64,000 nt of DNA from JBKECF01 sp047974375. GTDB taxonomy: Bacteria; Bacillota; Clostridia; Lachnospirales; CAMZNU01. The stretch spans positions 285,020-349,019 of the forward strand of contig JBKECF010000054.1 of assembly GCA_047974375.1 (NCBI GenBank), given 5' to 3'. A program made the translations under genes and the position numbers. The number at the start of each line of letters is the position of its first letter. Within the stretch, counting starts at the first letter, position 1. The notes beneath the pieces were generated by a model. That model was not told where the DNA came from. It did no database searches and was given only the letters and a program-made list of their open reading frames with translations. Below, piece after piece: positions 60,241 to 64,000 of the stretch.

Positions 60241-60758
60241 TAAGAAAAGCTAATATGAATGATTTAGAAGAAATAATACTTTTATATGAAGAAGTTACAG
60301 ATTATTTAGAAAGAAATATAAACTATTCCAATTGGAAAAAATATGAATATCCAAACGCTGATACAGCAAGGAGTGCCTTAAGGGAAGATACTTTGTATGT
60401 ATATGATAAAAATGGTATAATTGGAAGCAGTGTTATAAACCAATATCAACCACCGGCATATAATGATGTAAAATGGACTTTTATACCTGCAGATAAGGTG
60501 GGAGTTATACATACATTGTTAGTAAGCCCAAAGTACGCCCATAAAGGCATTGGTGAAGAATTAATTAAATATGCAGAAAATTTGGCAAGAAAAAATAATT
60601 TATTGTATATGCGATTAGACACTTATGAAGAAAATATACCAGCTCAAAAACTTTATTGTAAGTTGGGATATGCATATTGTGGAAAAATTGACTTAAAGCC
60701 AAATAGGTTGACGAAGATGTATTTTTGTTATGAAAAAAATTTGGAAGGTACAAAATGA
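60237..60758 (+). CDS. GNAT family N-acetyltransferase
   Basis: 173 residues. It begins MIRKANMNDLEEIILLYEEV; motif A is VIHTLLVSPKYAHKGIGEEL and motif B is RLDTYEENIPAQKLYCKLGY. Both ends overlap neighbours by four bases (ATGA with scpA and with scpB), so it is translated as part of the condensin unit. The substrate is unknown; an effect on a ribosomal or chromosomal protein is only a guess. Confidence 0.9.
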   Translation: MIRKANMNDLEEIILLYEEVTDYLERNINYSNWKKYEYPNADTARSALREDTLYVYDKNGIIGSSVINQYQPPAYNDVKWTFIPADKVGVIHTLLVSPKYAHKGIGEELIKYAENLARKNNLLYMRLDTYEENIPAQKLYCKLGYAYCGKIDLKPNRLTKMYFCYEKNLEGTK

Positions 60759-61327
60759 ATGAGCTTAAACACATGTACAGTATTATAGAAGCGGCTTTAT
60801 TTGTTTCAGGGGAACCTTTAGAGCTAAAGGATATAGCCAAAGCAGTGGAAAGAACTGAAGAGGAAACACAGCATGTAATTTCCAGTTTAATGGAATTAAT
60901 GGAAGAAGAAGAAAGAGGCATACATATTATAAAAGTTGATACAGCTTATCAAATATGTACAAATCCAAAGTATTTTCCGAATTTGGAAAAGGTCTTCAAT
61001 ACACCAAAAAGAATAAAGCTATCAGAAAGTTTACTGGAAACATTGGCGATTGTGGCCTATAGACAACCCATTACTAGAAATTTTATTAACGATATAAGGG
61101 GACTTAATTCAGACTACAATGTAAATAAGCTAGTTGAATATAACCTGATAGAAGAAAAGGGGAGAGATGAGGGTTTAGGTAGACCTATGCTTTTTGGCAC
61201 TACCATTGAATTTCTTAAATTTTATGGAATTGACAGTATAGATAAAATTCCGGAAATATCTTTTGAAGATTTAGTAGTGGAAGCGAACAATGAATTAGAT
61301 GAAATTCAGTTGAGTTTACTGGATTAG
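60755..61327 (+). CDS. scpB: Segregation and condensation protein B
   Basis: 190 residues, two winged helices. The landmarks are IIEAALFVSGEPLELKDIAK, ETLAIVAYRQPITRNFINDIRG and LIEEKGRDEGLGRPMLFGTT. It binds ScpA and regulates the Smc ATPase. The C-terminal acidic tail is ordinary. Confidence 0.95.
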   Translation: MNELKHMYSIIEAALFVSGEPLELKDIAKAVERTEEETQHVISSLMELMEEEERGIHIIKVDTAYQICTNPKYFPNLEKVFNTPKRIKLSESLLETLAIVAYRQPITRNFINDIRGLNSDYNVNKLVEYNLIEEKGRDEGLGRPMLFGTTIEFLKFYGIDSIDKIPEISFEDLVVEANNELDEIQLSLLD

Positions 61328-61337
61328 GGAGGAAAAA

Positions 61338-61850
61338 ATGGAAAAAAGTTACGATGTAAAGTATTTAGCTACTTGTGGAGTGGCAACGGCCATTGTGTGT
61401 TTGGTAACTATGTTTTTGCAAGTGCCAAGTGGAGTAGGCGGTTATGTAAATTTAGGCGATGGTGTAATATATATTTTTGCAGCAGTTTTAGGAAATCCAA
61501 TAGGTTTTGTGTGCGCAGGACTAGGTTCGGCATTAGCGGATTTACTTTTGGGATATGCTGTCTATGCTCCTTTTACTTTAATAATAAAGGGGATAATGGG
61601 ATTTGTTGTTGCCTTTGGTTGTAAAAATGTTACTAAATATTCTGCTAGAAGTTGTATTTCAATTTTTCTAGCAACAATAATTATGCTTATAGGATATGCT
61701 ATAACGGCCTATATAATGCAAGGTACTATGGCTGCTGCATTGGCATCTATTTCATCGAATTTTGTTCAGGCAATAGGTGGAGTAGTAGTTTACGCAGTTT
61801 TTGTAATGCCTTTAACATTAGCGCATAGGGCAGTGGCGAAGGTAGAATAA
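61338..61850 (+). CDS. ECF transporter S component
   Basis: 170 residues, six TM helices. GGYVNLGDGVIYIFAAVLGN, the Ala-rich GLGSALADLLLGYAVYAPFT and LIIKGIMGFVVAFG are typical of vitamin-binding S components of the PdxU/HmpT-like group. It captures a vitamin or precursor for a shared ECF ATPase module encoded elsewhere. No riboswitch precedes it, so the vitamin cannot be told. Confidence 0.85.
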   Translation: MEKSYDVKYLATCGVATAIVCLVTMFLQVPSGVGGYVNLGDGVIYIFAAVLGNPIGFVCAGLGSALADLLLGYAVYAPFTLIIKGIMGFVVAFGCKNVTKYSARSCISIFLATIIMLIGYAITAYIMQGTMAAALASISSNFVQAIGGVVVYAVFVMPLTLAHRAVAKVE

Positions 61851-61955
61851 AGTAGAGTAAATAAAGATTGTATATTTTTTTTCGAATTTATATGGCAATT
61901 ATTTACAATAGTTGTTATACTATGGTTATAATTAATTTTGAAAGGAGCATAACTA

Positions 61956-63146
61956 ATGTTAGCTAAAAAAAATGTAGAGGATTTAAATGTAAAAGGTAAA
62001 AAAGTTCTTGTTAGATGTGATTTTAATGTACCTCTTAAAGATGGAGTAATAACTGATGAGAATAGAATTGTTGCTGCACTTCCTACTATTAAGAAATTAA
62101 TAAATGATGGTGGAAGAGTTATTTTGTGTTCTCATTTAGGGAAACCTAAAGAGCCAGAAGCTAAGTTTTCCTTAGCGCCAGTAGCAAAAAGATTATCTGA
62201 ACATTTAGGTAAAGAAGTTGTATTTGCAGCTGATGATAATGTAGTTGGAGAAAATGCAAAAAAAGCTGTAGCTGAAATGTCCGATGGTGATGTCGTTTTA
62301 CTTCAAAACACAAGATTTAGAAAAGAAGAAACAAAAAATATTGCGGATTTTTCTAAAGAATTGGCTCAATTAGCAGATGTATATGTAAACGATGCTTTTG
62401 GATCTTCTCATAGAGCACATTGTTCTACAGTAGGTGTTACAGAATTTATATCTGAAAACGCAGTGGGTTATTTAATGGATAAGGAAATAACTTATTTAGG
62501 TAATGCTGTAAATTCACCAGTTAAACCTTTTGCAGCTATTTTAGGCGGGGCAAAAGTTTCAGACAAAATTAATGTTATTAATAATTTATTAGACAAAGTA
62601 GATGTTTTAATTATTGGTGGTGGCATGGCCTATACATTTGTAAAAGCTAATGGTTATAACATTGGTAATTCATTATTAGAAGCTGATAAAGTAGATTATG
62701 CAAAAGAAATGATGGACAAAGCAAAAGAAAAAGGTGTTAAATTATTAATACCTATAGATACAGTAATAGCTAAAGAATTTAAAAACGATACCGAATTTAA
62801 AACAGTAGATATTGAAGATATGCCTGATGGTTTTATGGGTGTGGATATTGGTGAAAAAACTGTTAAGTTATTCCAAGATGCACTAAAAGATTGCAAAACA
62901 GTTGTTTGGAATGGACCTATGGGCGTTTTTGAATTTGAGAATTTTGCAACAGGTACAATAGAAATAGCAAAATGTTTAGCCAACATAGATGCAACAACTA
63001 TAATTGGTGGTGGTGATTCTGCTGCGGCTGTAAATACTTTAGGTTTTGGTGATAAAATGAGCCATATCTCTACTGGTGGAGGGGCTTCCTTGGAGTACTT
63101 AGAGGGTAAGGATCTACCGGGGATTGTTGCCGCTGATGATAAGTAA
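61956..63146 (+). CDS. pgk: Phosphoglycerate kinase
   Basis: 396 residues. KKVLVRCDFNVPLKDG, DVYVNDAFGSSHRAHCSTVG, AILGGAKVSDKI and IIGGGDSAAAVNTLG with STGGGASLEYLEGK are all intact. It makes ATP from 1,3-bisphosphoglycerate. It is separate from tpiA-gpmI-eno, although in many Firmicutes these genes are joined behind gapA. GAAAGGAG precedes ATG. Confidence 0.97.
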   Translation: MLAKKNVEDLNVKGKKVLVRCDFNVPLKDGVITDENRIVAALPTIKKLINDGGRVILCSHLGKPKEPEAKFSLAPVAKRLSEHLGKEVVFAADDNVVGENAKKAVAEMSDGDVVLLQNTRFRKEETKNIADFSKELAQLADVYVNDAFGSSHRAHCSTVGVTEFISENAVGYLMDKEITYLGNAVNSPVKPFAAILGGAKVSDKINVINNLLDKVDVLIIGGGMAYTFVKANGYNIGNSLLEADKVDYAKEMMDKAKEKGVKLLIPIDTVIAKEFKNDTEFKTVDIEDMPDGFMGVDIGEKTVKLFQDALKDCKTVVWNGPMGVFEFENFATGTIEIAKCLANIDATTIIGGGDSAAAVNTLGFGDKMSHISTGGGASLEYLEGKDLPGIVAADDK

Positions 63147-63256
63147 AATTAATATGAATAAATACAACGCAATAAAGTAAAGTGTAGGGTAACCAAATGA
63201 AGATATATCGTATGATTTATATTATTCTTTGTAATACACAAGACGATTGCACTCTA

Positions 63257-63282
63257 AAAGAACTCGAAAGGGTTCTTTTTTT
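63257..63282 (+). terminator. Terminator after pgk
   Basis: AAAGAACTC, GAAA loop, GGGTTCTTT, then T. It is the only clear element in the 63147-63419 gap; the rest is A/T-rich. Confidence 0.85.
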
Positions 63283-63419
63283 ATACCATTTTAAAAAATA
63301 AAAGTAAAAGTATGATTATTATATATTAATTTATTTAAATATATGGTATTATAAAATTAATAAAAGATGTGAAATACTAAAAGAGAAAGGAGCTTGTCAG
63401 AACTTTATATTTTATAGTT

Positions 63420-64000
63420 ATGGCAACAATAAATATGGACGAAAAAATTTTAGAAAAAGAAACAGTTAGTGAACATATATTTAAAAAGCTGTATATTAAA
63501 TCTCAGCATTTAATTTTACTTGACGATTCTTATGTATACAATGACTTACTTTTAAATAGGCTTAATTTTGATGATAGAATGAAGAATTTATTAGATATAA
63601 ATAATATTTTTCTTATTAGTACATTATTAGAGTATAATTTTTCGAAATTGGAGAGTATTAAAAATATGGGAAGTTCTTCTATTGCAAAAATAGTAGAGGA
63701 AATTAAATTAAGAATAGCCTTAGTTGAAGAGTCTGAAATTGGCAACAAGGAAATTTTAAAATTTGAAGTTCCAGAAAGTACGGCTCTTGATAGTACTATG
63801 GTTAATTCAGTAGGATATGAAGTTTATGAAGAAATTTATTCGCCTAAAGATTATTATTTAGACGTAAATGGCGATGTTTTATTTACAGATGTACCATTAA
63901 CGCTTCTGAATTTTACTGAAAGAACTTCTAAAGGGCTATCCCGTAACGATATTTATAGTCTTCAGCAATTACTTAGACTTAATTTCAAAGACCTTAAGGA
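63420..64000 (+). CDS. Protein with RNA polymerase alpha-CTD-like repeats (C-terminus beyond window)
   Basis: The first 193 residues, from ATG 63420. Residues 38-99 read YNDLLLNRLNFDDRMKNLLD, then LLEYNFSKLESIKNMGSSSI, the helical pattern of the alpha-CTD (compare VRSYNCLKRAGIS in rpoA). A second unit starts near residue 158 with VPLTLLNFTERTSKGLSRND. Between them is an acidic linker. The function is unknown; such repeats may contact DNA or RNA polymerase. The AAAGGAG upstream serves a seven-codon frame (TTG 63394 to TAG 63417) that ends two bases before the ATG, so the start is uncertain. Confidence 0.6.
   Translation, partial: MATINMDEKILEKETVSEHIFKKLYIKSQHLILLDDSYVYNDLLLNRLNFDDRMKNLLDINNIFLISTLLEYNFSKLESIKNMGSSSIAKIVEEIKLRIALVEESEIGNKEILKFEVPESTALDSTMVNSVGYEVYEEIYSPKDYYLDVNGDVLFTDVPLTLLNFTERTSKGLSRNDIYSLQQLLRLNFKDLK

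Noticed and set aside
1..64000. CRISPR array, prophage or complete insertion sequence
   Set aside because: No regularly spaced repeats, no transposase, integrase or phage structural genes were found on either strand.

Overview
The window is about 30% GC chromosomal DNA from a Gram-positive, low-GC Clostridia, most like the Lachnospirales. The support is a ribosomal protein L17 with the long internal insertion common in that group, CsrA/FliW flagellar control, an SLH-domain S-layer enzyme, a DUF6106-type protein and a cofactor-independent phosphoglycerate mutase. There are no rRNA genes, no CRISPR array and no complete insertion sequence.

1-8 kb (mostly minus strand): a secreted transglutaminase-like protein under a c-di-GMP-I riboswitch, then csrA, fliW, an IMP-dehydrogenase homologue without its catalytic cysteine, xpt, and two paralogous membrane diguanylate cyclases. 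The cyclases and the riboswitch make c-di-GMP and motility control a theme here. 8.2-9.6 kb: a tRNA-Leu/Gly/Gln operon and a LacI regulator. 9.7-18.9 kb (minus): an EF-G-like GTPase, ferritin, a GNAT, a MutS2-like ATPase lacking the Smr nuclease domain and preceded by a leader-peptide attenuator, then the glycolytic operon tpiA-gpmI-eno (pgk lies apart at 62 kb). 19.1-22.1 kb (minus): an overlapping three-gene unit of a DUF1858-like/ABC ATPase, a CobW/HypB-like GTPase and a DUF1858-like/substrate-binding protein with no signal peptide and no permease. This is a candidate undescribed cytoplasmic trafficking system.

22.4-29.1 kb (plus): a small toxin/immunity-like cassette, then KOW-infA-rpmJ-rpsM-rpsK-rpsD-rpoA-rplQ, then a decayed stretch with cassette remnants. 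29.3-31.1 kb (minus): modA and modB without modC. 31.5-42 kb (plus): a sugar ABC importer (binding protein and two permeases) feeding into a 2429-residue SLH-anchored putative glycoside hydrolase. The minus-strand unit at 46.2-50.6 kb (LacI regulator, YesM-like kinase, YesN-like AraC regulator) may control it.

42.0-45.7 kb is an array of secreted-protein plus membrane-protein cassettes. Each is bounded by a related terminator and a near-identical promoter: a poly-T tract between -35 and -10, and an 18-bp palindrome 11-12 bases after the -10. Diverged copies of the promoter occur at 22.4 and 28.2 kb. Several cassettes carry a stop codon, a frameshift or a truncation. 45.7-51 kb also holds two roughly 265-bp palindrome-bounded elements, one just ahead of an orphan hsdS.

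52.2-64 kb (mostly plus): obg, yhbY, a secreted protein with a catalytically dead nuclease fold and six helix-hairpin-helix repeats, sstT, a condensation-type acyltransferase with a zinc-ribbon membrane partner, a protease-dead S2P homologue, scpA-GNAT-scpB, an ECF S component, pgk, and the start of a protein with RNA polymerase alpha-CTD-like repeats.
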